A DNA stretch of 64,000 nucleotides from Aquila chrysaetos chrysaetos (lineage: Eukaryota; Chordata; Aves; Accipitriformes; Accipitridae): contig NC_044014.1 in the NCBI RefSeq assembly GCF_900496995.4, forward strand, positions 14,472,501 to 14,536,500, given 5' to 3'. The notes under the pieces are model-generated. The model was not told where the DNA came from and did not search any database. It saw only the letters and a list, made by a program, of their open reading frames with translations. Position 1 is the first letter of the stretch; the number at the start of each line of letters is the position of its first letter. A program made the position numbers and the translations under genes. Positions 24,501-36,412 of the stretch are shown piece by piece.

Positions 24501-26453
24501 TTCAGTTCAGCTGGGGAAGGTTATCTTTGACCTGCAAATTAGAGGTAAAGAAATATAAGTGAAGTTGGCTAATTGAACTATTAACAGATCTCTGGGTGTC
24601 ACACACTAAGAACAGAGGTGCCTTTATGCCATTTTCATCTTGAAGGGGAGTAGGACTCCCATCCCATTATTTCCAAAGTGCAGCCTTTTAGCTGATGTAT
24701 GTGCTTTGTAGCATGTAGTAAGATTTATTCTGCCCACTTGACCTCAGCTGAAGTTGATGTAATGGAAGCTGCAGCTGGGGAATACAAATTATACTTTTGT
24801 TGGCATTTTTTTTGCTGTTAATTGTTAAGTCAAAACTTAATGAATCAAAATTAAACACTAGTATTCTCTGTAGATCTGGGCATACAGCCTTGATGGTAGA
24901 TCTGGGCTGGTTCACCGACTTGTATTTTATACCATTGCCTGTCATAGTATTTGAATGAAACCAACATATTTCAGATTTGTCAGTGTAACTCGGTGCAGTG
25001 TCTTTCTACTGGCTGATGCTCTGCTGATTCTCTCATGAAGCCATTTATTTGTGTTAAGTCTTTCCAGTAACCTTATGTATCAGTCATGAAGTGTCAAATA
25101 TCTTCTCTTAAAGACTTTTGAATAGTAATCTGAAATTTTGAATGCTACATCAGTCCTCTTAAGTGACACATCCACTGAAAGCTCCACTGCTCCCTTCAGC
25201 AAATCTTCGTTTATACAAAACATCCACTGGCTAGAGATAGTCTTGGAGAAACAAAACAGGATTACACTTTGGTTGCAAGGGGGCCTGTATCTCCAGAATA
25301 CTGTTTAAGTTATAAACCTCATGTATGTTTGTGGTATCCCCTGCACCACTGAAAGAAACCAAACGTGTGTAATCTTGGAAACGGCTGTAATTTTTGCTGT
25401 GAAAGCACTTCGCAAAGGGAAATTGTAATGGTGGCTTCCTGTTCTTGATCTGTAGGCTTAAAAATAGGACTGCTAAACAAAAACATTGTAGGACCCTCTT
25501 TTCTAAGCAGATTTTTAACACTTTTGATTGTCTTGCTTCATGGGGGAACTTCTTCCTCTCTCTTCTCTCCCTACTTCCATGCAGTCTCATTTTTCCCCTT
25601 CCTTCGTATAGGGACGAGTCACCTGAAGGGCTTTCCCCTCAAAGAGCTGTAGTCTTGAGTTGAAAGCCACAGGACTGCAGATGTAAGTGGTGGAGGTGTT
25701 CATGGACAGTATAAGAGAGTGGCAATTCAGAAAAGCCTTACCTGTGCATCCCAGTGTCATGGTACTTGGATGGGGTTCCATCCTCCTTAGCAACTCAGTA
25801 TTTCATTTTATAGAGTGGGCCAGTGTCTTCTGGTCATGCAGAGCCACTGATGGGCGGCATTGAGTATGGTGTGTGCAAGGCAGCAGGGTGAGAGCAGCAA
25901 CAGGCAAAGCAGTAATCTCAATACTGACGGTAGAGTGCTCCTCAAGAGTGCAGTCTCTCCCCAGTAAACCTAAGCAATGGTGAAAAGCTCAGGAAAGAGG
26001 CTGCAGCTCTCCCAGCTGGGTATGTGGCTTCCCCATGCAACTGGCAGCCGCTTTTTCAATGTGCCACCTCAACAGCATGGTCAGTCCTTCCTGGCCTGTT
26101 TTCAGCCAGAATGAGAGGAGTTGGAGGATGTTTCTGCTCTTCTGCCTTACCTTGAAACAAACTGGAAGGGAAGTCCAGGAGTCAGTGGGTGGGAGGAAGA
26201 CAGGCAGTAATTAACAGGTAGAGCAGTGATGTGTGCCCACCTGTAGAGTTGCAGACCCAAAAGTTGTGTTTGCAGAAGTTGCTGGCTATTGTAGTAGCTT
26301 GCATGGATCTGTTGTCTTTTTCACTGGCAAGCCACTCATCCATATTTGGAGTGGAGAGAGTGGATTTGTGTGGGGGAGGAAGGGATCTAATGTTTGGAAG
26401 GTGGTTGCATCCTAGTTTGCAAAGTACCCTCACCTCAAACTTTGATTTCCTTT

Positions 26454-27051
26454 TGTCGTGGTTTAACCCCAGCCAGCAACTAAGCACCACACAGCTGCTC
26501 ACTCACTCCCCCCGCACCCAGTGGGATGGGGGAGAGAACTGAAAAAAAGAAAAACTCGTGGGTTGAGATAAAGACAGTTTAATAGGACAGAAATGAAGAA
26601 AATAATTATAATGATGATAATAATAATAATAAAATGAGAATAATAAAAAAGGAATTGGAATATACAAAACAAGTGATGCACACTGCAGTTGCTGATGACT
26701 CACCGATGGATGCCCAGTTAGTCCCTGAGCAGTGATCCGTGCCCCCCACCCCCCGGCCAACTTCCCCCAGTTTGGTATACTGGGCATGACATCATATGGT
26801 ATGGAATACCCCTTTGGCCACTTTGGGTCAGCTGTCCTGGCTGTGTCCCCTCCCAACTGCTTGTGCCCCTCCAGCCTTCTTGCTGGCTGGGCATGAGAAG
26901 CTGAAAAATCTTTAACTTAGTATAAACACTGCTTAGCAACAACTGAAAACATCAGTGTGTCATCAGCATTATTCTCATACTGAATCCAAAACATAGCACT
27001 ATACCAGCTACTAGAAGGAAAAGTAACCCTATCCCAGCTGAAACCAGGGCA
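26454..27051 (-). mobile_element. Solo endogenous-retrovirus LTR
   Basis: This is a stretch of about 600 bases with LTR structure in - orientation. Read on the - strand it opens with TGCCCTGGTTTCAGCTGGG, has a degenerate TATA-like element near 26772-26782 and an ATTAAA poly(A) signal near 26579-26584, and closes with CCACGACA. The sequence is of a family I recognise as abundant in neoavian genomes; I do not assign a family name. TCCTT occurs at 26448-26452 and again at 27052-27056, a probable 5-bp target duplication with a one-base offset on the left. There is no gag, pol or env sequence on either side, so it is a recombined solo LTR. A/T trinucleotide slippage (26595-26650) has altered the part downstream of the poly(A) signal. 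Confidence 0.85.
26595..26650. repeat. A/T-rich trinucleotide microsatellite inside the LTR
   Basis: Imperfect AAT/ATG/ATA triplets, including six or so AAT units, lie within the LTR. They appear to have expanded or replaced LTR sequence after insertion. Confidence 0.8.
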
Positions 27052-29502
27052 TCCTTGAATGATCAGACTCAAATGCTGTTGGGGTTGATGGGTGACCACT
27101 GTCTCAATTCCTCACACAGGAGAAGTCCTGCTGCAGCAGGAGTTTGGAAAGCTGTGTTGAATTCTAGGAGTGAGCACCTCACTTGTGGCCTCCTACCCTG
27201 TCCTCTGTAGAAGAAGGGAGGTCACATCCCTGAAGAGTGAGACCACTCTGCCCAGCAAGAGGAGCTGAATAGCTCGCTTTAGCTGCAGCAGGGATTGCTG
27301 TTTATGTGGAGGAAAAAATAAGATAAACAGAGAAACCTCTGTTGTAGCTGTAGTGGCAAGGGTGAACTCTGATAGCTTGGGTTATAAAGCGGCTTTGGTA
27401 TGGGGGAGATACAAACCAGGGCCTTCTTCCAACGCCCAGCAAACACATGGCTTAGCTCTTTATTGCTCTCCTAGAAACATCCCTGGAAGTGTCGGAAGCA
27501 ATGTGTATCTGGACAGTGCAGCTCTGTGCACCTGAACTTTCCCTTGGCTCTCTCCTCTCAGGGACGAAATTAGCTGCCTGGGGTCTTCTGCAGTTCAGTT
27601 TAGTGCTTGGGGCTTTGCATGCAGTGGAAACCAGGCATGTAACTCCTTCAGCAGCTGTCACTTGAAATAGAAGAAAAATGAGTCCACCTTTACTGTGCAG
27701 AGCAGAAACCCAGCTAGGAAAGCTGTCCTGTGACTTTGAAGCAGGGTTTCATTAGCTGGGTTTCATTCATCAGGCCCCATCTTGTAGAGTATTTCTGTGG
27801 GGAAGGTGTCGTATCCTGATGGTGCTAATTACAAACTAGCTGGAATTCCTTACCAGTGATAAAATAGTTAAAGCAGCCCTGCTAGGGGAGAGCAGGAGAG
27901 AGTATTTTCCTCTTGGAGGCAAAGGTTTTGACAGGTTTTACCCCGTCAGAATGAGAAGGATCCAAAAGCGACCCATTGAGGGAAGTTGACTTCAGAGATG
28001 TAGCTTTGCTGAATTTTCTGCCATCAGATGTTCTGCCAACATTTTTTTTTCTGCTTTCTGAGGTATTATTTCTTACTTTGTCTCAGTAAGGGTTTGGGTG
28101 GTTTTTTTTTTTTTTCCTTAAAGTTTCCATGCTTTGCCCAGCAACAAAATGCAGTTGAGCCACAAAACCAAACAGATGGTTGGGTCTGCTTCGCTCTCTC
28201 CAAAAGAGTGTTTGCCTCAAGCTGCTGCAACCTTTTCATAGCTCCTTTGTTCTGCAGTGATCAGGAGCTCTGGATTCACTTAATTTCCTGCCCGTTCCAG
28301 TGCACTGACAACCCTCTATTTGTTCCTGGCCGTGCCTTGTTGCAACTGCCAGTAGAAAGTGCTAGGAAAGCCGGTTGGGGTGCGCTTTATTGCTTGCCTT
28401 CCCTGCCTTTGATCTAGCTACAGAAACTCATGCTGTTACATGCACTGTAGCCTGGGTTCAGGAGAGGGGTTTGGTAACACTTTCCATGTCTGCCGCTGTA
28501 GAGCAAGGCTGGTAGTACACATTTTCAATGCCAGCTGTAATTTTTTAAGCTAACAGAGGAAAAGGTTGACCTTGAGCGTGATGGAAATGCTGCAGTAAAT
28601 GACTCCTGGTGGGTGGAGGAAGATGCTGAGAAAGTGTCTGTTCTGCTCTGCTCATTGGCTTGTTCTCATCAAGTCTGCCCAGCTGGGAAGGGGATAGGTG
28701 CTGGAGATGAATAGGGATGCTAAGTTTTTGGCTCAAACGCCATACTTGAAATCTAGCTGTGCTTTTGAAGCATGTGTCTTGGTTCTGGTCCTCCTTTACC
28801 ACTGCCACCGGTGTACTTCTCTGGAGTGAGGTACACCAAAAGTATGTTTGCAAAACACTTCACAACCCATGAATGCAAGATGCTGTATGGTCTCCTGTCA
28901 AATGCAAACCCCTTATATTCTTTTGTCACTTTTTTTTATAACTGTTTTAAGCTCATTGCTGTAGACCTATGCTGTTCAAGAGGTCCAAGGAGAGCAGTGT
29001 GATGGGCCAGCCCCTCTGAGTTGGGGAGGATCAGTCCCTCTCGGGATGCAGGGCTTGGGTTTCAGTAACACAATGCTTTGTGCAGCCATGTGCATGTTCA
29101 AAAGAGCCAACTGGCTGGAGTTCCTGCAGTGACGCTTGGCTGATTTGGCAGCAGGGCTGATTCTGTCAAGTTACAGTATGGGAGTTAAGTCCAGCTTCAA
29201 ATCCTCTCCCTTACCCGCTTGAGGAACTTGGAGGGGGGCGGGAAGAAGGGGGGAAGCTCTCTGGGGACTTTTTGTCATTATTGGCATGGAAACACTTTGT
29301 GATTATCAGCAGCAGGATAGTGGCAAGGGGCTGATTATCTATCATGTCGTCAGCACAAATAATCAGTGGGCCCCTGAGCAGGGCTCCGCCTTTTGTAATG
29401 GCTCCACGTAATCACTGCATAACAGTTTAAAAGCAAGCAGAACAGAAAAACAGCTGGACTAATTCTGACCCTAACCGATGTTGCCTTTTCTCCCTTCACT
29501 AG

Positions 29503-29620
29503 AAGAGAAATATGTCACTATCCAGCCATACGCCAGCCAGGGGAAGGATGAGATTGGGTTCGAAAAAGGGGTCACCGTGGAGGTCATCCAAAAGAACCTG
29601 GAAGGATGGTGGTACATAAG
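29503..29620 (+). CDS. SH3PXD2A: SH3PXD2A coding exon: first part of SH3 domain 2
   Basis: This 118-base exon has a CACTAG acceptor and a GTAAAG donor. It reads [20 protein letters not shown], then [20 protein letters not shown]. That is the N-terminal two thirds of SH3 domain 2: the ALYDY-like strand (YVTIQPY), the acidic RT loop ([10 protein letters not shown]), the VEVI strand and the Trp pair WW. It begins in phase 1 and ends in phase 2, with AG completed by G of the next exon to give Arg. Human TKS5 has the same split, with YTSQSKDEIGF in the RT loop, so the substitutions are conservative. Confidence 0.95.
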
Positions 29621-32600
29621 GTAAAGAAGCTCTGCAGCCAGATTGCTGCAGAATCTGTGACAATGAGCTTTTCTGATCATTCACTTAATGTTAGCATTTA
29701 AATAATTCTGTAGCTGGGCAAAGAAACCCAAATCATTCATAATGCCTCTTGAAGAAATGTAAAGAAAAGGCTAAGACGATACAATGGTGATTAAGGTAAC
29801 ATTACAGTGTCTGCAAAAGCTGTGGACCATTCTAGTGGGGAAATTCCTGAACTTGTAGATTTATTTTTTTTCCTTCCTTCAAGTTAAAAGCCCATATCTG
29901 GGTTAAGATCTGTGAGACCTAACAAAGCTTTCTGTTGTGTGTAATTTCAATGTGTTTCCAGTATAAGAGTTATTCTGCAACACTTCTAAATCTATTTATA
30001 GCAATGCTGAAAGGCTGATAGTGATCTCTTGAGCTGTTTGGGGCAGGTAGTGCTATTTTCAGGGACATAAGATATCATGCTGGTTGTAGCCCTTTTCCAA
30101 CTTGTTGATGACTTCAACTAATTAGCCTGATTTCTGCTTATCTACGTTAGATACTCCTAACGTAGAGGGACTGGATGCCAAGGGCAGGCGGAGTTATCAT
30201 CATGTATCAAACTTTACGTATTTGAAACAGCAGTCATAGAGGAGACTTGTGACTTAGGAATCCCCTTTTTAAATGCTTATTGGGATAATGTAGGTTAGAT
30301 GTGTCTCAGTGATATAAGGTGTCAGGATGAGTACTTAATGAGACCTTTCTCCATCTCGGTTCACACAGCACTTAAGTTTTAGTGCTCTTTCATGATTCTG
30401 CCCCTTGGTTTGTATCTATGTATGAATCTGGCAGTGCTGTGACATTCCATTTCTCTTTAAACAAGGTGCGATACAACAGGTAGCTTAAAAAAGGAGGTTT
30501 ATCTCTCAACTGGTGCAAAACATCTCATCTAGTCATCTTTTTCCATTCAGCCTGTAATTATAGTCATTATTTCTTCCCCTTTCCCTCCCCAAGCTCTAAC
30601 TTGCTTTTGTTTGAATTCTGCTTGATTTATCAGCTGTGAATGAGGACTATGAAAATGCTAACTGAAGCAATGTTGTTGTTTTTCTTGATGTCCTTTACTT
30701 AGAAAACTGATTTTTTTTATTATTATTATTTTATTTTTTTATTTCCTATCTAATGCTCCCATAGAGGGAGTAGGCTAATAAAGATAGCAGTGGAGCCAGG
30801 AAGGCACTCTAGATAGGAGGAACTCAAAAATGCCTGGGTTTGGTCAGGTCACTTTTTTTTTCTCCTTTAATCATTCACAGAAGTGGAATCCAAAATTGCA
30901 GATTGAGGAATCAAGAGCACATAGGTTTTCCGAGGGGAGAAACATTGCAAGACATCTTCAGTTTACTTTGGTATTCTCCTTCTGAAATGCAGCCTTATTA
31001 CTACTGCTGGTTCCCCTTTGCCATACTAACAGTTCTATAATAAGCAGAATTTCTTTTTTTCCCCCTTTTGTTCACACACTCCTTTGGGCCAATCCAAAAC
31101 ACGTATTTTCCTGTATAGCAGAAGTGTATTCTGGTGACAGTGACACTTGCTGCAGTGTCTTAAGTGGCTCCTTCATGGTGATCTACTGGAAGGATAGCGG
31201 ATGTCCCAGGCACCCCATGGTAGTTGGAGAATGCAGAATGCCCTTGGCTTTTTTGTAAGAGGCATTTTGAGCTGAGCAACCCCTCTTCTTGTTAAAAGGT
31301 GGGTTAGGTGTTCCCCATATGTGTGTGACAAGTGTAGTGGGGGTCAGCCATCATCCTCTCTGCTGCTCTGGAACACTATGCTGCAGTCTTGCTGGAGGAT
31401 TAAGCTGCACTTAGAAACAGGGTTTTTTGCCATAGGCAACACTTTTGGAAATGTTGATGCAGTAATCCATCCCTGCAGGCTGCTACTTTGCAGCCTGGGT
31501 AGCTGATCTCCAACTGTCTTGTGCTGTTTATTAGACTTACACTGCTCTGAATACTGTTAGGTACCACTCAGAAAAGGATTCCTCTTCTGTAGCAATACAG
31601 TTTCTGAGTGTTCAGTGCCTTAAAAGGAGCACCTCCTTCTCCTGCAGTGAGTGTGAGGGGAGAGGGAGCAGGAAGAGACTGCAGTTGAATCCTGCTGCTT
31701 TGTTGTCTGCTCAGCTAGGTAACAGACACCACACACATCAGTGCGTAGAAATAAAAACAAATCCAGCAGCTTGCAAATGGAATCCACCTTAAAGACATTA
31801 GCTTGTTCCACCTTAAATATGTAATTTCCCCAAATTCCTGGCCATGTGCTGATCCTCATTTCCTGTCCTTCTTTTTCTTTTTTTTTTTCTCTTTTCTTTT
31901 TTTTTTCCCCCTAGTTTGCTTCCCTCTGGAGTAATTCCAGTGCTCTGGAGCTGGAAAGCAGATGTGACTCTCAGTCAGACTCACAGAGGCACTTCTGACT
32001 TTTTTTTTAACATTCCTATGGTTTGAATCCACTTTTTCCTTCATGTAATATAAATGGGGAGGGGGGGTGGAATCACCAAGGAACCAAATCACTGCACCTA
32101 ATTCTGCCATCCTCCCAACTGAATGCTGTAGAAGCTAGAGGTAATATTGGCGTCTTCCTTTATTTCACCCTGTGTGCATTATGACTTTTTTTCAAAAAAA
32201 AAATCATTGGGACTCTGGAGAAGTGAAAGGAAGGCTCTGACCTGGGATCCTTATTACTGTTCTACTAAGTTCAGTGGATCTATGTGCTTCCCCTTATGAT
32301 CATAGCTGGCATTAGCATCCATTATTTAGATCTTGCTTTGTATCAGTTACTGTCACCTGGAGGTAATCTCCTGGTGCCCAAGTGGATTGCAGGCCAAGTA
32401 AGTAGCAATATGTTAAGTAAAGCTTTTGCTATTTGCCTGCATCTTCATTTTGTGGTTCATTCTGAGCCTCAGCCCATGTGAATGAAGTGCAATTGGGTGG
32501 TGGTAGTGGCACTGAAATGAGGAATCTAGGATGAGGTTGTGAATATAAATGAAGAATATTTGTGATTCAACTCTTAGATGTGAAATGAAGATCATTACTG

Positions 32601-35160
32601 CTTCAGGACTTCTCTGTTGCCTTAGTTCTTTCACCTATAAAATGGGGACATCAAGTAGTCTTCTAAGGTGATGTTTGCAAAGGGCTTTGAGATTGCCAAG
32701 TTCAAGGACTAAGGTGAAAAATGTAAGCCTATTTGACTTGCATACACACCTTTTATTTGTGAAGTTGCGCAAATAAACCGGCAGTTGCTGGCAGCTACTG
32801 CTCAGTAGTAACTTCAGGTTGAATTTACTGACTCACAGAAGAAATAACCAGCACAACCTCTCTACTGAAGATATGTTGCCCAGAGTTATTGACTGTCCAG
32901 CTATTGCTGCTACTATTCATTGGGAGAAACTATGTGAGATCAGAGGTGTCTGAAGCAGCGGGGTTATATGGGCTGATCCAAATACGTACAGTTGGCAGGA
33001 GAACTAACGAGCCAGTACAGAACCTGCCTGTGGCTGCCTTTCTGATCTTAAACATGTTAAGTCTCCCACAAACTAAGACGGATGTAAACTGTTTTTTCTT
33101 GCTGATTTTGCACAATCAAGCTCTGTTGAAAGTAACTTTTGGAACTGGAGTGCTCAGTGCATTGACCAATGTGGCTTTCTCACAGACAAAAACCTTTACA
33201 TCTCCAGATCATGTAAAGTTATAAATGTCCTTTTAAAAAAACTTCCCTGATGCACAGGCAGCAGAAAGCATTGGTCAGTAGCTCTGCAAAAGGGCCATCA
33301 GTCGCAAAAGGGGATGAAGCCAAAAGTCTTCATGGCTCGAAAATGGCACTGAGAGATGCCTTGCCACGCTAGGGGATGTGGCACACATTAAGGCCTTTTT
33401 TCTTTTCTTTTTTGGGCTTGGTTTGAGGCTTATCAGAAAAGCCTCAAAGGGGACAGGATCGAATAGATCTAAATTGCATCTTGATATAGTATCAATGGCT
33501 GGATGCTGTGTATCTGCTCAAAGTCAAATCAATTCATTACCATTTTGCTACTTCTTGTTAGTCTTCATGTGGCAAACAAAGTTCAGAGCTGTTGGGATGC
33601 TTTCCTTTGACCCCAGAATCTTTGGAAAAACTTGTCACTAAACTCTCTGAGCAGGGGAGATCCCATATCTTTGCCTTCATGTGTGACAGAAGGCAGGTAT
33701 GTAGGGAGAAGCAGCATCTCTAGTATCCTGGCTGATCTAGATGGAAGGGGAGGAAAAGGCAAAATTTTGGACAGAAAGGTCCTTGTGGTCATTGCTAGAA
33801 GTACAGCAATTGTATTTGCTTTTGTACAGGAATAGTAATGAAGAAGTCTAGGGAAGCAAATCTACAGTGCATTTTCCTGTTCTCCCCATAAAGTCCCAGT
33901 GCCACTCTTGAGTGTCTGGATGTGGTGAATGAGCCCAGGGTGTGTCCTGGTGCAGAAATCTCAGCACAAACCTCAGAATCCAAGTGTCGGCACGACAAAG
34001 TTGCTCATCTGCCAGGGAATGATTTGCTGATATTCCCCCTGCCCCAGCTCCTTCCTCTGCTGTCTAATGAGTCTCCATTTTCATTAAAGAGCCTTAGAGT
34101 CCTACTGTTTTAACCTTTGTATTTCCTGCAGATTTCCTGAGCACCAGGATTTTAATGGTGCCTACTTTCCCACTTACAGTTCAAGCGCCTGCTTTGGGTA
34201 TCTTGAGAGATTAAAGGGAGAAAGGTTTCAGTGACTCACTCTGTAGCAAGTTAGGGTTTCATTAGGGAAAGCAGAGTTCATCCACGTGGTCCTCCCTGGA
34301 GTCTGATTGTAATCTGAAATCCCTGCTGAGGTGTTAGGAATGGCAGGAGTTAGAAAAACCATCTTCCCAAAAGCCCAGTTGTGAAAGAATGACTTCAGTT
34401 TGAAGTGTAGCATGAGCAGATCAGGCTGGTGCTCCGGGAACATGTACAGGATTCAGATGTCTGTTCAGATTTCCCAGTTTATTTCTTCAAATAGCCCCTA
34501 GCTTGTTTAGGAAAATGAGTCTCCATCAAAGCCATTTTTCCTTAGTCGAATTGTTTCTCGACTTTGCAGTGCTAGAGGAAGCTGCAGTAGTTTGAGTCCC
34601 ATATTCTCCATAAGAGAAGCTGATCATACAGGACTGGGAGTTAGGGGAGGAGGGGCAGTGTTTGTTCTAATTGCGAGGGGGGAGGCTTGCATAAGGACCT
34701 TATAAACTGCAGATGTAGGGGCTCCGTACTGGGCTCTGTACACCCTTATTTTAGCCCTTTTTCGTTTTGAGTTGCCACTAGGAAGTATTAAAACTATAAA
34801 AATATTTTACACATTTGCTGTTTTGCTGTATGGGAAAATACTGAGTTTGCCTAGTACTGTCTAAGCGTGGCATAAAACAAACTGGTGGTGCCCTTTGCCT
34901 TGTGAGTAACTATTTCTTATCCAGAGAGACTCCTTCCTTAGGATGAGAAGTGCCTTTTAGCAGCACTCCACAGTTCACTGCTAGCTCAGCTGACTTTGAG
35001 ATGTGTAATCAATAGGTAATAAATGGAGACCACAAAAGCTTATCCAAGAACCGCAAATTTTGGGTTTTGTTATCATCCATCACTTTTGCCTTAGCTATTA
35101 CACCTGAAATGCGTGAGAAGGCTGTGTTTGATGTGATGATGTGTCCTTTTGCATCTGCAG
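29621..35160 (+). other. SH3PXD2A: SH3PXD2A intron, 5.5 kb
   Basis: This is an intron that interrupts SH3 domain 2. It carries T-rich and A/T-rich tracts (30711-30740, 31860-31905) and an old MIR-type SINE remnant at about 32595-32705. No gene was recognised. Confidence 0.85.
32595..32705 (+). mobile_element. MIR-type SINE remnant
   Basis: TTGCCTTAGTTCTTTCACCT, ATAAAATGGGGACATC and, 40 bases on, GCAAAGGGCTTTGAGATTGC follow the order of the MIR core and tail (CTCAGTTTCC..., AAAATGGGGATAAT, AAGCGCTTTGAGATCC). Such copies predate the bird-mammal split. Confidence 0.5.
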
Positions 35161-35495
35161 GTATCTAGGCAAAGAGGGCTGGGCCCCAGCTTCCTATCTG
35201 AAGAAGGCTAAAGATGATCTCCCATCTAGGAAAAAGAACTTAACTGGGCCAGTGGAAATCATAGGAAACATCATGGAGATCAGTAACCTGCTGAACAAGA
35301 AATCATCCACTGACAAGGAAACTCAAGCAGAAAATGAGAATGCAGAAACCCATATCACCAAGAAGGAAATCAGTTTGCCCATCCTGTGCAATGACTCTAA
35401 TGGCAATGCCATGATGACCCCAGACAAGCAGGCTTCCAAACTGGCCCAGGGATCCCCAGCCATAGCAAGGATAGCACCACAAAGAGCTCAAATAA
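35161..35495 (+). CDS. SH3PXD2A: SH3PXD2A coding exon: end of SH3-2 and linker
   Basis: This 335-base exon follows a CTGCAG acceptor and ends at AATA-A|GTAAGG. It completes SH3-2 with YLGKEGWAPASYLKKAKDD and continues into the conserved linker (KKNLTGPVEIIGNIMEISNL, then LNKK). It ends with ISLPILCNDSN and QGSPAIARIAPQRAQI, all close matches to human TKS5. The middle (about STDKETQAENENAETHI) is the most divergent part, as expected for an unstructured linker. It starts in phase 2 and ends in phase 1, in agreement with both neighbours. The PVEIIGNIMEISNLLNKK stretch is a conserved amphipathic segment whose role I cannot state. Confidence 0.95.
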
Positions 35496-36362
35496 GTAAG
35501 GCAGTAAAGTAGTCTGGGTTTCCACTGGCTTGCAATGAATTCTTGTTTTCTGCCTTTCAGGACTGGCATTGCCTGTCAGCTAAGGTCCCATGTGTCTTGG
35601 CCTTATAGCTGAGTCCACACAAGCAGATCTTTGCATTGACTGTAGATCTGCAGGGAGTCCAGGACATTGTCCTTCATAAGTAGTGATAAAATTTAACTTC
35701 ACTTTATACAAGGGCTGGCTGGTTGTTCTTTATCTTAGCCAGTATGTTTTTACTTTTTCTCTTTTTCCCAGAGAAGATTTTTTCATTTTAGACACTCTAA
35801 AATGTGCCCCCCACCCCCAGTAATGCAGATGATGTGATGGTGTGTTAAAGTCAAGCAGACCACCTGTGTCTTCTCTTGCGTTTGTTCTGCCGTTTTCCTG
35901 GGGGCAAGTTGCTATAATGTTTTTACTACTTCATTTGCAAAATGCAGATGCTAACGCTAGACTGTGCAAGGACTGGCAAGATACTATGATAGAGGACAGT
36001 GTGAGTGTTATTAATTTAGTGGATTATTTTTACTGCTGGGGGGAAAACTAGGTATTAGGCCAATTCTTTGCTGGCCAATCTCCAATGGAGCTGGTCAGTT
36101 CCAGCAGAAAATACAATCCACTACTTTCTGGCAGTGATTTCCTCTTAAATTTGCTGGCTTAGCTGAGATGAATAGCTAAGCCACCTTGGTATTTCTAATA
36201 TACCCTCATAGTTTCCTATCTTGTTTCATAGAGATGCCTTAAATATTGCAAATATTGATTTCTAATATTCTCAAACTGTGTAACAGCAGAGAGCTGCTGA
36301 AAAATGTGTTTAGCGGTACTTACAAAGTTAAATAAACTCTCCCTTTTCCCTTTCCTGCTCAG
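35496..36362 (+). other. SH3PXD2A: SH3PXD2A intron, 0.87 kb
   Basis: This is a short intron with a canonical GTAAGG donor and a CTGCTCAG acceptor. A weak MIR-like piece may lie near 35925-35960. I see nothing else in it. Confidence 0.85.
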
Positions 36363-36412
36363 GTTCTCCAAATCTAAGAACAAGGCCACCCCCACGAAGA
36401 GAATCCAGTCTG
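36363..36412 (+). CDS. SH3PXD2A: SH3PXD2A 50-base micro-exon with proline-arginine motif
   Basis: This very short exon (16 full codons plus 2 bases) lies between a CAG acceptor at 36361-36362 and a GTTTGT donor. Joined to the previous exon it reads SSPNLRTRPPPRRESSL. The RPPPRR core is a class of proline/arginine motif that SH3 domains bind, and in TKS5 it lies just before SH3-3, so it could take part in intramolecular or partner SH3 binding. It is identical to human TKS5 as I recall it. The exon is missed by simple open-frame searches because of its length. It ends in phase 0. Confidence 0.93.

Larger units (their letters stand above)
16751..29502 (+). other. SH3PXD2A: SH3PXD2A intron, 12.8 kb
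   Basis: This is a large intron between the basic cassette exon and the SH3-2 exon. It contains a (TA)n/T tract at 17305-17337, a C14 run at 17933-17946, a weak tRNA/SINE-like stretch near 18190-18235, an old amniote repeat near 21495-21545, a solo LTR at 26454-27051, and a possible regulatory block at about 29270-29440. No coding exon was recognised. The open frames of 60-190 codons in it are pyrimidine-rich or low-complexity and are not supported as genes. Confidence 0.8.

Noticed and set aside
26454..27051. Possible full-length provirus
   Set aside because: Only one LTR copy is present and no retroviral coding sequence was seen within several kilobases on either side.
35141..35512. 123-codon frame as a stand-alone small gene
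   Set aside because: It is the SH3-2/linker exon of SH3PXD2A plus a few intron codons. Splice sites at 35160 and 35496 define the true exon.
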